Below, one piece after another: positions 1 through 6,235 of a stretch of DNA of 9,898 nucleotides. The stretch is taken from the NCBI GenBank assembly GCA_947306025.1, contig CAMZFJ010000038.1:1-9898 (forward strand), written 5' to 3'. Positions within the stretch are counted from its first letter, which is position 1. Each line of letters opens with the position of its first letter. Made by a program: the position numbers and the translations under genes. This stretch comes from an uncultured Fibrobacter sp. (GTDB lineage: Bacteria; Fibrobacterota; Fibrobacteria; Fibrobacterales; Fibrobacteraceae). The notes below the pieces were generated by a model. That model saw only the letters and a list, made by a program, of their open reading frames with translations, searched no databases and was not told the origin of the DNA.

Positions 1-851
1 TCGACGCACAGGACTACCTGGTTAAAATCCAGTGGAGCGAACGCGGTAAGGCAAGTATCATCGGCTTTGACGCAAACGACTTCCCGCCGTTCCCGGAAAT
101 CGAAAATGGCGAAACGTTGAACATCGCTGCAAGCGAACTCGCATTCCTCGCCGAAAAGACATTGTTTGCTACATCGACCGACTCCACCCGTTTGAGCTTG
201 AACGGCGTGTTCCTCGAAGCCAAGGACGGAAAGATTTCCATGGTCGCAACAGACGGTCACCGCTTGGGCCGCGCAGCAATTGACCAGGAAGGCGCAGAAC
301 TTTCGAACGGAGTCATCATCCCGCACAAGGCTTTGCAGCACATTCTGCACATGGCAAAGGGCGATTCCACCGTTGAAGTCCGTGCATCTGCAACGCACAT
401 TCTCTTTAACACCGGTTCTATCCAGGTGATTTCTAAGCTGTACGAAGGACCGTATCCGAGCTACCGCTCCGTAATCCCGACACAGTTCGAACGCACCGCA
501 CAGGCCAACACCACGGAATTCCAGAACAAGATCCGCAGCGTGATTTCTATGGCTAACGCACGCACCCGCAAGATTCGCTTGCAGTTCGACGGCAACATCC
601 TCGAACTCAGCGCCACGGACCCGGATGTCGGCGGCGATTCTCGCGAAGCACTCGCTATTACGCACAACGGCGAAGGCAGCTTCTGCATTGGCTTTAACGG
701 CCAATTCCTCGCAGAAATCCTTGGCATGTGCAAGAGCGAAGAAGTCATCATGAAGATGAACAACCCGCTTGGCGCTTGCATCATCGAACCGGTTGGCGAA
801 AACATGAACTTCTCGTTCTTGTTGATGCCGACGCACCTGACGGACAACTAG
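1..851 (+). CDS. dnaN: DNA polymerase III beta sliding clamp, 5' end cut off by window edge
   Basis: The beta clamp is a ring-shaped dimer that tethers the replicative polymerase to DNA and serves as a docking hub for repair proteins. About 283 residues are visible; the family is normally around 370, so roughly the first 85-90 residues lie before the window. The open frame runs from base 3 (DAQDYLVKIQW...) without a stop, so the TTG at 117 is an internal leucine, not a start. Recognisable beta-clamp stretches are FPPFPEIE, the domain 2 region ATDGHRLGRA, GPYPSYRSVIP, and the closing LLMPTHL that forms part of the hydrophobic pocket binding clamp-interacting peptides. It ends in TAG at 849-851 and is followed 20 bases later by a strong intrinsic terminator, so it is not co-transcribed with ttcA. 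The family call is very secure. Confidence 0.97.
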   Translation, partial: DAQDYLVKIQWSERGKASIIGFDANDFPPFPEIENGETLNIAASELAFLAEKTLFATSTDSTRLSLNGVFLEAKDGKISMVATDGHRLGRAAIDQEGAELSNGVIIPHKALQHILHMAKGDSTVEVRASATHILFNTGSIQVISKLYEGPYPSYRSVIPTQFERTAQANTTEFQNKIRSVISMANARTRKIRLQFDGNILELSATDPDVGGDSREALAITHNGEGSFCIGFNGQFLAEILGMCKSEEVIMKMNNPLGACIIEPVGENMNFSFLLMPTHLTDN

Positions 852-871
852 TTGCAGTTCGGAAAGATTTG

Positions 872-900
872 AAGGCTCTCGAAAGAGAGCCTTTTTTATT
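872..900 (+). terminator. Intrinsic terminator of dnaN
   Basis: A perfect 9-bp stem, AAGGCTCTC (872-880) paired with GAGAGCCTT (885-893), is closed by a stable GAAA tetraloop (881-884). The T-run starts at 892, within the end of the stem, and continues to 897. It lies 20 bases after the dnaN stop and is a textbook Rho-independent terminator. Confidence 0.93.
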
Positions 901-914
901 CTGGAGAATTGTGT

Positions 915-1039
915 ACGCAAAGGGAACCGTGTCCGCAAGTGGAACCGCGCCAAGTTTAATGGGAATGAATCTGCAAAAGGAAGTGCCGCGAACTTTAATG
1001 TGAATTGTCGCGCAATAGGAAACGCTGCACATTTTGGAT
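915..1039 (+). repeat. Degenerate tandem repeat, period about 38-39 bp, upstream of ttcA
   Basis: The 149-base gap between the dnaN terminator and ttcA holds no gene. Diverged copies of a unit starting GCAA(A/G)(A/T)GGAA...CCGCG begin at 917 (short copy), 935, 973 and 1012. The copies at 935 and 973 share further text: CCGCG, then AA(G/C)TTTAATG(G/T)GAAT. Steps are 18, 38 and 39 bases. The same core, GCAAAAGGAACCGCG, reappears at 1786-1800 just after ttcA. No clear promoter could be picked inside it. Function is unknown; it could be a decayed intergenic repeat family. Confidence 0.5.
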
Positions 1040-1049
1040 AAAGTAAATC

Positions 1050-1772
1050 ATGTCGAGTCAAATACGCAAGAGAGTCAATAACAAAATCACGAAAGCCATC
1101 CACGACTTCAACTTGATTGAAGACGGAGACCGCGTGCTCATAGCCACAAGCGGTGGCAAGGATTCCAGCGTTCTCTTGATGGAACTCGCCGCACGCCTCG
1201 GCAAATTCGGCCCCAAGTGCGAACTCGCCGCCATCCACATTCAAAGCGATTTTGCAGACAAAGCTCCTCGCGAATTTTTGCAGCGCATGGCAGAAGAATA
1301 CCCGCAAGTGCCATTTTACTTTAAGGATGTCGCTGTGGAAGCCCGCCTCAAAGAAGGCCGTAAGCTGAACTGTTATTGGTGCAGCACGCAGCGCCGCACG
1401 GAACTCATCAAGTTCGCAAGCGAAAACAACTTCAATAAAATCGCGCTCGGCCACCACATGGACGACATTGTGGAAACGCTACTGATGAACATGCTGTACA
1501 AAGGCAAATTCAGCGGCATGCCGCCCATGGTCCCGTACGAAAAGTATCCGTGCAACATCATCCGCCCGCTCTGCTACTGCGAAGAAAGCGAAATCATCGC
1601 CTACGCCGAAGACGCCGACATCCGCAAGTTCACCTGCACCTGCGAATTCTCAAAAGCAAGCCACCGCAAAACCATCCGCGAAGAAATCAAAAGCCTAACG
1701 AAAGGAAGCTCCACGCTCAAGGCAAACTTGTTCGAAAGCATGCGAAATATCAGGATGGATTATTTGCTGTAG
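1050..1772 (+). CDS. ttcA: tRNA 2-thiocytidine(32) synthetase TtcA family (PP-loop ATPase)
   Basis: TtcA activates cytidine 32 of certain tRNAs with ATP and replaces its oxygen by sulfur, using an iron-sulfur cluster. The 240-residue protein has the PP-loop SGGKDS at residues 34-39, a CxxC pair at Cys108 and Cys111 (CYWC), the family block GHHMDDIVETLLMNMLYKGK around 134-153 followed by GMPP at 156-159, IIRPLCYC at 170-177, and a late CTC (Cys196, Cys198). In TtcA the CxxC pair plus a late cysteine hold the cluster, so the needed ligands are present; CxC here replaces the CNLC seen in E. coli, and the protein is shorter at the C-terminus than E. coli TtcA. The start is the ATG at 1050 with only a weak GGA about ten bases upstream. 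It stands alone between the dnaN terminator and a REP-like hairpin. The PP-loop family also contains TilS, but the GHHMDD and GMPP blocks favour TtcA. Confidence 0.9.
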   Translation: MSSQIRKRVNNKITKAIHDFNLIEDGDRVLIATSGGKDSSVLLMELAARLGKFGPKCELAAIHIQSDFADKAPREFLQRMAEEYPQVPFYFKDVAVEARLKEGRKLNCYWCSTQRRTELIKFASENNFNKIALGHHMDDIVETLLMNMLYKGKFSGMPPMVPYEKYPCNIIRPLCYCEESEIIAYAEDADIRKFTCTCEFSKASHRKTIREEIKSLTKGSSTLKANLFESMRNIRMDYLL

Positions 1773-1785
1773 GACTGCTGGAAAC

Positions 1786-1826
1786 GCAAAAGGAACCGCG
1801 CGGGAAATGCGAAGAGAACTGCGCGC
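1786..1826 (+). repeat. Second location of the GCAAAAGGAACCGCG motif
   Basis: GCAAAAGGAACCGCG at 1786-1800 is followed by a diverged copy, GCGAAGAGAACTGCGCG (1809-1825). It matches the core of the degenerate repeat before ttcA (copies at 917, 935, 973), so the ttcA gene sits between related repeats. Read by eye; no function can be assigned. Confidence 0.45.
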
Positions 1827-1839
1827 GACCGACATTGTC

Positions 1840-1870
1840 ATCCCGGACTCCGTTCCGGGATCACCTTTTT
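1840..1870 (+). repeat. REP-like hairpin between convergent genes, possible weak terminator
   Basis: ATCCCGGA (1840-1847) and TCCGGGAT (1854-1861) form a perfect 8-bp stem with a six-base loop, preceded by GTC and followed by CACC and five T's on the plus strand. It lies between the stops of ttcA and the convergent lipoprotein gene. GTCATCCCGG...CCGGGATC palindromes are typical of repeated extragenic elements in many genomes. It may also end ttcA transcription, although the T-run starts four bases after the stem. No T-run follows on the minus side. Confidence 0.6.
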
Positions 1871-1882
1871 ATAGGATCTCCT

Positions 1883-2524
1883 TTATGGCTTTACACACCG
1901 CACCGAGCGATAATCTTCTTTCGCAAACGCATTTATACTCGCTGCATCACTGCTGAACGACAAGAACAAATAATACGCATTCGATTCAGGATTTTCAGCA
2001 TCTTCGTCCGCGCTCCAAAAATATGCGTAACCGCCGATACCATCGAACTTGCCGCCAGTAACCGCACCGTCATCCGCTTTCGAGATTGCGCCGCGATAGC
2101 CCGCCGGGAGAGCATTGAATCCGAAGTCATCAGTGCCGTTACCTTTTTTGAACCAACCATTGCTAGCTTTTAATGCTGCGCCCGCGCGAGAATGTGAAGA
2201 AGACTGCGCGGCATGCACGGACGTCGCAGCCACTAGCGCCTCGAAATCCGCTTTCGTCGGCAAATGCCAACCATCAGGGCAAACAGACCTCGCTTCCGCC
2301 CACGAATAAAGCCTCCCCAACCGCTTACAGTTGCGAGAATCACCCTCCGGGCAAAAACTCCCCACTGTCTCAAAATTCAAATTATCCGCCATCCATGTCA
2401 AATTGCCAATCTTAACAACATCATAAGATTGCCCGTCCCGCGAATCCGTGAACGAATCCGAACATGAAGCGAGAAGGAAAGACAAGGCGACAATAGCGAA
2501 AAAGGAATGGATGGGGAAACGCAT
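1883..2524 (-). CDS. FISUMP-domain lipoprotein
   Basis: Function is unknown; the fold is the 'Fibrobacter succinogenes major paralogous' domain, found in many copies in that genus, usually on exported proteins. The preferred start is the ATG at 2522-2524, giving 213 residues. It puts a signal peptide at the very N-terminus: Arg2, a hydrophobic run from about 8 to 18, and a lipobox LASC with Cys21, so the mature protein should be a lipid-anchored envelope protein. A start 16 codons upstream (2572) would bury this signal and overlap the repeats at 2575. The FISUMP domain fills residues 27 to the end: DGQSYDVVKIGNLTWMADNL, then CPDGWHLPT, GFNALPAGYRG, FWSADE and the closing VRCVKP. Four cysteines in the mature part besides Cys21 could form disulfides. 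No Shine-Dalgarno is evident before the ATG. It converges with ttcA. Confidence 0.9.
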   Translation of the reverse strand: MRFPIHSFFAIVALSFLLASCSDSFTDSRDGQSYDVVKIGNLTWMADNLNFETVGSFCPEGDSRNCKRLGRLYSWAEARSVCPDGWHLPTKADFEALVAATSVHAAQSSSHSRAGAALKASNGWFKKGNGTDDFGFNALPAGYRGAISKADDGAVTGGKFDGIGGYAYFWSADEDAENPESNAYYLFLSFSSDAASINAFAKEDYRSVRCVKP

Positions 2525-2574
2525 GGTGAGAATATAAAAATTGCAGCCAAAACTTTCGGTAATCAACGACAATT

Positions 2575-2610
2575 TTTTCTGTGAACTTTTCTATGTACTT
2601 TTCTGTGAAC
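2575..2610. repeat. 12-bp tandem repeat, three units
   Basis: Three back-to-back 12-base units on the plus strand: TTTTCTGTGAAC (2575-2586), TTTTCTATGTAC (2587-2598), TTTTCTGTGAAC (2599-2610). Units 1 and 3 are identical and unit 2 differs at two positions. On the minus strand this would read FTEK-YIEK-FTEK in one frame or VHRK three times in another. The first of these frames is shared with an ATVK-like stretch at about 2628-2639 but is interrupted by a stop. It looks like the fossil of a tetrapeptide-repeat tail and has a relative at 3210-3257. Confidence 0.8.
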
Positions 2611-2634
2611 TATTGATTCTTTGATAATTTTACA

Positions 2635-2662
2635 GTCGCCTCGCCCTCTTTTATTTATCGCC
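2635..2662. repeat. Direct repeat copy 1, overlapping the antitoxin 3' end
   Basis: GTCGCCTCGCCCT (2635-2647) followed after seven bases by TTATCGCC (2655-2662) recurs at 3275-3300, where the 13-base block is identical and the spacing is two bases shorter. Copy 1 contains the stop codon and last codons (GDK) of the antitoxin gene, so the end of that gene appears to be made from repeat sequence. In both places a 12-bp tandem array lies just before the block on the plus strand. Confidence 0.75.
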
Positions 2663-2896
2663 ATTTTCAGGACTTATCTTTTGATAATGAGCCTCTATAA
2701 GCTTTAAGGCTTCATCCATCGAAATTTCGCCTTCGATATTGCGTCGTGCAATTTCTAACAAGAAATCGGAGACTTGCAAGCCATCAACAGCCTGCAAGCC
2801 AATGGCTGTCCGCCAATTAATGGCTCTCTCTTTCTTTTCGGGATCGTCTTGATTGATATATTCCTTAAAAAAAGACTTTGTTGATTTCTTAGGCAT
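2651..2896 (-). CDS. VbhA-family antitoxin, orphan (no Fic gene beside it)
   Basis: VbhA-type antitoxins are small helical proteins that bind a Fic adenylyltransferase and block its ATP site with a (S/T)xxxE(G/N) helix. The 81-residue product matches the family layout: a charged N-terminus (about 1-26), NWRTAIGLQAVDGLQ at 27-41 and ARRNIEGEISMDEALKLIEAHY at 50-71. The inhibitory position reads LQAVDG, so the Ser/Thr is replaced by Leu and the Glu by Asp; as far as I recall, close relatives read similarly. The start is secure: AAGGAG at 2902-2907 lies five bases before the ATG, behind a good promoter. The Fic gene normally follows the antitoxin directly; here the antitoxin ends in GDK and runs into repeat remnants and then the unrelated lipoprotein. 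The inhibitor is therefore without a visible target in the window. Family call by recollection of the motif. Confidence 0.78.
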   Translation of the reverse strand: MPKKSTKSFFKEYINQDDPEKKERAINWRTAIGLQAVDGLQVSDFLLEIARRNIEGEISMDEALKLIEAHYQKISPENGDK

Positions 2897-2921
2897 CCGA
2901 ACTCCTTACAATTTAATGCCT

Positions 2922-2950
2922 AATATACCTTCTGAGAATTTTTTATGCAA
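2922..2950 (-). promoter_or_regulatory. Promoter of the VbhA-type antitoxin
   Basis: On the minus strand, TTGCAT (2950-2945) and TATATT (2927-2922) are separated by exactly 17 bases. The predicted transcript would start near 2915, leaving room for the AAGGAG ribosome binding site at 2907-2902 and the ATG at 2896. Confidence 0.72.
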
Positions 2951-2961
2951 TAGAGCCAACC

Positions 2962-2978
2962 GTTCGGAATTTCCGAAC
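2962..2978. promoter_or_regulatory. 17-bp palindrome upstream of the antitoxin promoter, candidate operator
   Basis: GTTCGGAATTTCCGAAC is a perfect inverted repeat: 8-base arms around one central base. It begins 11 bases upstream of the -35 hexamer of the antitoxin promoter (2945-2950), a usual place for a dimeric regulator to bind. No T-run follows, so it is not a terminator. Which protein binds it is unknown. Confidence 0.6.
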
Positions 2979-3059
2979 ACTTGAGTATCAATTATAGGGA
3001 AACATACTCCATCAACACAGTTATATAGTAATACATTTGCTGCAACACTTTAGCCTGTT

Positions 3060-3161
3060 CTCTCTGGGCAATCGGAAGGCAAATTCAGCAGGACATTCTC
3101 TGGGCATTTTTTGCCATTTCTCTGGGCAATTACGTCGTTCTCAGGGCAATCTCTGGGCAAT
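3060..3161. repeat. Five scattered copies of a 13-base motif (TTCTCTGGGCAAT)
   Basis: Copies lie at 3060-3072, 3096-3106 (11 bases), 3118-3130, 3138-3150 (one mismatch, CTCAGGG) and 3149-3161. Steps between the GGG cores are 36, 22, 20 and 11 bases, so the original period (a 12-base unit is possible: 36 is three times 12, 11 is one short) has been broken by small insertions and deletions. On the minus strand the motif reads NCPE or IAQR depending on frame. Confidence 0.8.
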
Positions 3162-3209
3162 TTATGTCCAAAGAAATGTTTAAAATATCTTTTGGGGGCC
3201 ACCGAAAAA

Positions 3210-3257
3210 TTTTACTGTAGCCTTTTCTATAGCCTTTATTGTAGCCCTTTCCGTAGT
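3210..3257. repeat. 12-bp tandem repeat, four units
   Basis: TAG recurs at 3218, 3230, 3242 and 3254, exactly 12 bases apart. On the minus strand the 48 bases read in one frame as TTER-ATIK-AIEK-ATVK with no stop inside. The units differ at several bases while the peptide pattern is held (small/polar, Thr/Ile, hydrophobic or Glu, basic), which suggests this was once under protein-level selection. Confidence 0.8.
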
Positions 3258-3274
3258 GTTTTGTCGGGTTTTAT

Positions 3275-3300
3275 GTCGCCTCGCCCTTTAACTTATCGCC
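3275..3300. repeat. Direct repeat copy 2
   Basis: GTCGCCTCGCCCT (3275-3287) plus TTATCGCC (3293-3300), the partner of 2635-2662. Together with the 12-bp arrays this makes two related modules, about 640 bases apart, bracketing the antitoxin gene in the same orientation. Confidence 0.75.
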
Positions 3301-3336
3301 GTTTTTCGAATTTTTATCGCCACTTTATCGTCAACA

Positions 3337-6096
3337 TCAGCATACTGTCGGCGATAAAGAAACAATATACGGTTTTAATTTACTCTCAAGCTGTTCGCGT
3401 TCGTTACTACCTTTAGTAGAGAATCTTATGTAATCTATGCCGTATTGTTCCAATATACAATCTTTCATACGGTCACGCTCCGCTTGAACAGACTCTTGTT
3501 TATGGAAGTTCGCACCATCAATTTCTATTGCCAAAACAGGCGTTTTCGTAATTCGGTTCGTAATTAGAAAATCAATATGAGTTGAAGGATGCTTGGCATA
3601 ATTGAACAAAGCAGGTTTATCAGAAATCTTCGAATAATCTCGAATTAAGTGATTCATTGGATACTCGAAGAAAACATTCAAACTTGGACATTTCTGCAAG
3701 ACTTCGCGAATCATTCTATATGCAATATTTTCTGAAGGATATTTTGAAATATTATCGAAATTATAAAATACATTGCAGCATTTTTGACTAAACAAAACAT
3801 CGAAAATGGAATAGACCTTACTCTCTTCTGATATTCCAGCGTTGTATTGAATATAACCAATCAAATCATCAAGAATACTACCCTTTGGCTGTTCTTGCTT
3901 CGAAGCAACCAATACGAATTTATTCTTAGCTCTCGAAACAGCCACATTAATAATCTGAGGGTCCCCAGAAAACTCGGTCAGAACATTATCTACCGTTGAA
4001 AAAATTATTGAATCCTTTTCACGACCTTGAAACTTGTGAATCGTCGATATATCAATACCAGGAACAACCTTTCTTAATTCATAACATTGTTTATTATAAG
4101 GAGAAATAATTCCTACATCCGCAGATTTGAGACTCGGCATAACCTCTTGAGCAATCGCTTCAATCTGTTTTTGGTTGACATTATTTTCTCGACTAGTCGG
4201 AACCGTCCAATGGATTACTAACGGATTTTGTTCCGTATTTTTAGAAAGAACAACAAGCTGATTATCATAAAATTTCTGATTGCAGAATTCAATAATCTTC
4301 GGATGGCACCGATAATGTTCTTTTAACAAAGTTTTTGCAGCTTCAGGAATAAAAAGACCTATGGAGTCCAAGAAACTCAAATCCGCACAATTATACATCT
4401 GAGGCACTTTATGCTTTTCAAAAATTTCTTGATACTTTTCCTTTTCTTCTCTTGTCGTCACCTTTTCAAGTTGTTTACTATCGCCAACGATCACAGCATT
4501 TTCGGCACAAGAAATAGCCAATGCACCCGTAGCAATATCAACTTGCGAAGATTCATCCATAATGACATAGTCAAAAACGGCATTTGAACTAAGCGCACTC
4601 TTTGAAGCAAATGTAGTGCTAAATACAATCGGATAATCATTAAGGAATTCACTCCACTTACGATACAAATCTTCTTTTTTATAAATAATATGTTCTTTAC
4701 GCAGATTGAACTTCCGAAAAACATTCTCGTACAAAATCGCTTTAGAAAAGTTCTGCAAGTCAGATGCAGCCTGTTCATTGACTTTCACGGAGTTTTCCAA
4801 CGACCTAATACGACTTTCAGATTCCGCTAGTTGAACTATAAAACAAAAATTTTCAAGACTTGCTAAAATAGTTGTAGCATCACCTTTGAGGAATTTCCAA
4901 TTAGACAATCCCTTGGCAAAGCGTAACCATAAACGAGTAAAAAAGGAAAGTCGATTCTTTGACGGATTATCAAGCTTTGATTCAACCTGATCTCTAATAG
5001 ATTCAATATCAAATCGATTCAGATCATTTCGATTTTCAATAGCATAGTCCGAAATTCCAAGTTCATCAAGATATTCCTTGAAATGCCCGTAGTTCACCTT
5101 CGCACTTTCAAACTCTGCTTTTGCACGAGCCAAATCATTTTGTTCATTAAAAAGTTTCCTAGCCGAAGAAACCTTCTCTATTATATTCGTTTGCCACGAC
5201 GCAAGACTTGGACGATTCTTTTCTATGGGAAATTCCAACTTTCTAGGCTTTTGCGATTCAATAAAAGATGTCTTATTATCATCTTTGCCCAGCATTGCCG
5301 AAAGAAAGTCCAATTTGTACTGGGATAATTTTTCCTGAACATTCTTTATAGCACTGTTATTATTGGAAACAACCAACGCAGTCTTCCCTTGAATCAACAA
5401 ATTGGCAAGAATGTTTAAGATCGTCTGAGTTTTACCAGTTCCCGGAGGACCTTGAATTAAGCTAATCGTGTACTTGAAAGCATTTTGAACAGCATTAATC
5501 TGGCTGAGGTTACAACCAAATGGGAAAACAAGGCTTCGTGTTTCAACAGGCTGCAAATCCTTTTGAACACCAGGTTTTAAATAAAGAGATAGTGCCGTAT
5601 TTTCGTTTTCGTAGATACCCTTTATTTTATTGTATTGCTTTTGCAATAAAGAGGCATCCGCCTTCTTATTGCTGTTCTCGCAAAATTCCTGTACCAACAA
5701 TGGATTATTTGCAGCGATATCCTTCAAATAATTCAAAACTGCACTTTGAAAACAATCATTCGTTTCGTTCAGAACCTTCAATTCGTCGTATTTATAAGTC
5801 TTAGCACTATCCTTGAAAATAATATGCCAATATTTCTTATTCGTTTTCGCATCGCAGAATTCAAAGATATTCTCAATATTGTAAAGCTCTATTCCATTTA
5901 CAGAAATTTTCTGGTTTTTGAACTCATGCTGGCAAGGATTATTTAGACAAACAACATTACCCGCACTATATACATAAGATTTTCCATTTCGGAAAACGAC
6001 CTTACATTTACGGCTAACATTATCAAAGGAAAAAGATTCAACCTCTTCCGTCTTTATTTCACCTTTGATTAATACGAGAACTTCGCGTGGGTTCAT
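3337..6096 (-). CDS. SF1 (Upf1/Dna2-like) helicase with C-terminal DUF2726-type nuclease
   Basis: A single-chain ATP-driven helicase fused to a nuclease, probably acting on DNA. Using the ATG at 6094-6096 (919 residues; a TTG three codons upstream is the alternative), visible parts are: an N-terminal beta-rich domain with SFSFDNVSRKCKVVFRNGKS (about 22-40); a Q-motif LSQINAVQNAF near 197-207; Walker A GPPGTGKT 216-223; a long helical insertion about 260-500; Walker B DESS 514-517; VIVGDSKQL 535-543; HYRCHP 594-599; TIHKFQGREKD 685-695; and NVAVSRAKNKFVLV 717-730. The C-terminus (about 790-912) has HIDFLI with Asp842, AIEIDG with Glu858 and Asp860, and ERDRMKD with Lys878: a PD-(D/E)xK nuclease of DUF2726 type with its key acids in place. 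The gene is markedly A+T-rich compared with dnaN, suggesting transfer. It is monocistronic with its own promoter. Similar helicase-nuclease fusions occur in defence islands; the role here is inferred. Confidence 0.88.
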   Translation of the reverse strand: MNPREVLVLIKGEIKTEEVESFSFDNVSRKCKVVFRNGKSYVYSAGNVVCLNNPCQHEFKNQKISVNGIELYNIENIFEFCDAKTNKKYWHIIFKDSAKTYKYDELKVLNETNDCFQSAVLNYLKDIAANNPLLVQEFCENSNKKADASLLQKQYNKIKGIYENENTALSLYLKPGVQKDLQPVETRSLVFPFGCNLSQINAVQNAFKYTISLIQGPPGTGKTQTILNILANLLIQGKTALVVSNNNSAIKNVQEKLSQYKLDFLSAMLGKDDNKTSFIESQKPRKLEFPIEKNRPSLASWQTNIIEKVSSARKLFNEQNDLARAKAEFESAKVNYGHFKEYLDELGISDYAIENRNDLNRFDIESIRDQVESKLDNPSKNRLSFFTRLWLRFAKGLSNWKFLKGDATTILASLENFCFIVQLAESESRIRSLENSVKVNEQAASDLQNFSKAILYENVFRKFNLRKEHIIYKKEDLYRKWSEFLNDYPIVFSTTFASKSALSSNAVFDYVIMDESSQVDIATGALAISCAENAVIVGDSKQLEKVTTREEKEKYQEIFEKHKVPQMYNCADLSFLDSIGLFIPEAAKTLLKEHYRCHPKIIEFCNQKFYDNQLVVLSKNTEQNPLVIHWTVPTSRENNVNQKQIEAIAQEVMPSLKSADVGIISPYNKQCYELRKVVPGIDISTIHKFQGREKDSIIFSTVDNVLTEFSGDPQIINVAVSRAKNKFVLVASKQEQPKGSILDDLIGYIQYNAGISEESKVYSIFDVLFSQKCCNVFYNFDNISKYPSENIAYRMIREVLQKCPSLNVFFEYPMNHLIRDYSKISDKPALFNYAKHPSTHIDFLITNRITKTPVLAIEIDGANFHKQESVQAERDRMKDCILEQYGIDYIRFSTKGSNEREQLESKLKPYIVSLSPTVC

Positions 6097-6144
6097 AATC
6101 AACAAGAACTATCTAAAAAATTTAAGCAAAATTTACAAATTATA

Positions 6145-6173
6145 ATTATCCTAATAATAAATTATTCTGTCAC
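6145..6173 (-). promoter_or_regulatory. Candidate promoter of the helicase gene
   Basis: On the minus strand GTGACA (6173-6168) and GATAAT (6150-6145) are 17 bases apart; transcription would start near 6138, giving a leader of about 42 bases to the ATG at 6096. No clear Shine-Dalgarno precedes that ATG. The region is A+T-rich, so chance matches are likely; on the plus strand TTTACA (6132-6137) with TAATAA (6155-6160), also 17 bases apart, could serve the divergent RhuM gene. Confidence 0.5.
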
Positions 6174-6210
6174 TGCAATAATTTAAATTGAATTTTGATT
6201 GTTTTAGTCT

Positions 6211-6235
6211 GCCTTTTTTGCTTGTAGGCAGTCGG
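6211..6235. repeat. 25-bp direct repeat, left copy, in the RhuM leader
   Basis: This 25-base segment matches 7222-7246 with two mismatches (6222 and 6232). It starts GCCTTTTTTGC and ends in GTAGGCAG(T/C)CGG. Here CTGCCT (6209-6214) and AGGCAG (6226-6231) can form a 6-bp hairpin just before the ribosome binding site. The two copies bracket the RhuM gene almost exactly, ending nine bases before its start codon on the left and lying 15 bases after its ancestral stop on the right. Confidence 0.75.

Larger units (their letters stand above)
3058..3336 (-). pseudogene. Decayed 3' ends of repeat-tailed gene(s), noncoding today
   Basis: The 440-base gap between the antitoxin start and the helicase stop has no intact gene. 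On the minus strand it holds pieces resembling C-terminal low-complexity tails in broken frames. GDK-type repeats lie at 3294-3332 (DDKVAIKIRKTAIS, then stop), a tetrapeptide array at 3210-3257 (TTER-ATIK-AIEK-ATVK, then FFGGPQKIF and stop), and Cys-Pro-Glu type repeats at 3060-3161. As I recall, such tails end many Fic and AlbA_2 (Schlafen-like) proteins, often linked to a winged helix. No catalytic domain of either family remains. From 2979 to 3057 nothing is recognisable. The pseudogene reading is inference; the repeats themselves are plain. Confidence 0.5.

Noticed and set aside
117..119. TTG at 117 as the start of dnaN
   Set aside because: The frame continues upstream to base 3 with clear beta-clamp sequence, so the window simply begins inside the gene.
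1840..1870. Confident Rho-independent terminator for ttcA
   Set aside because: The stem is good, but the T-run is short and offset by four bases; the sequence type fits a dispersed REP-like element better, so termination is mentioned only as possible.
1550..2173. Plus-strand 207-codon open frame overlapping ttcA and the lipoprotein gene
   Set aside because: The translation is Arg/His-rich shadow sequence of ttcA and then antisense to a clear FISUMP protein.
2525..2572. Upstream start at 2572 for the FISUMP lipoprotein
   Set aside because: It would place 16 residues before the signal peptide and lipobox; the ATG at 2524 puts the lipoprotein signal at the N-terminus.
3058..3256. CRISPR array
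   Set aside because: Repeats are only 12-13 bases, spacing is irregular or zero, and there are no unique spacers of uniform length or cas genes.
3111..3416. Plus-strand 101-codon open frame across the repeat region
   Set aside because: It runs through the short repeats and the opposite strand of the helicase 3' end, has no ribosome binding site, and its composition is biased by the repeats.
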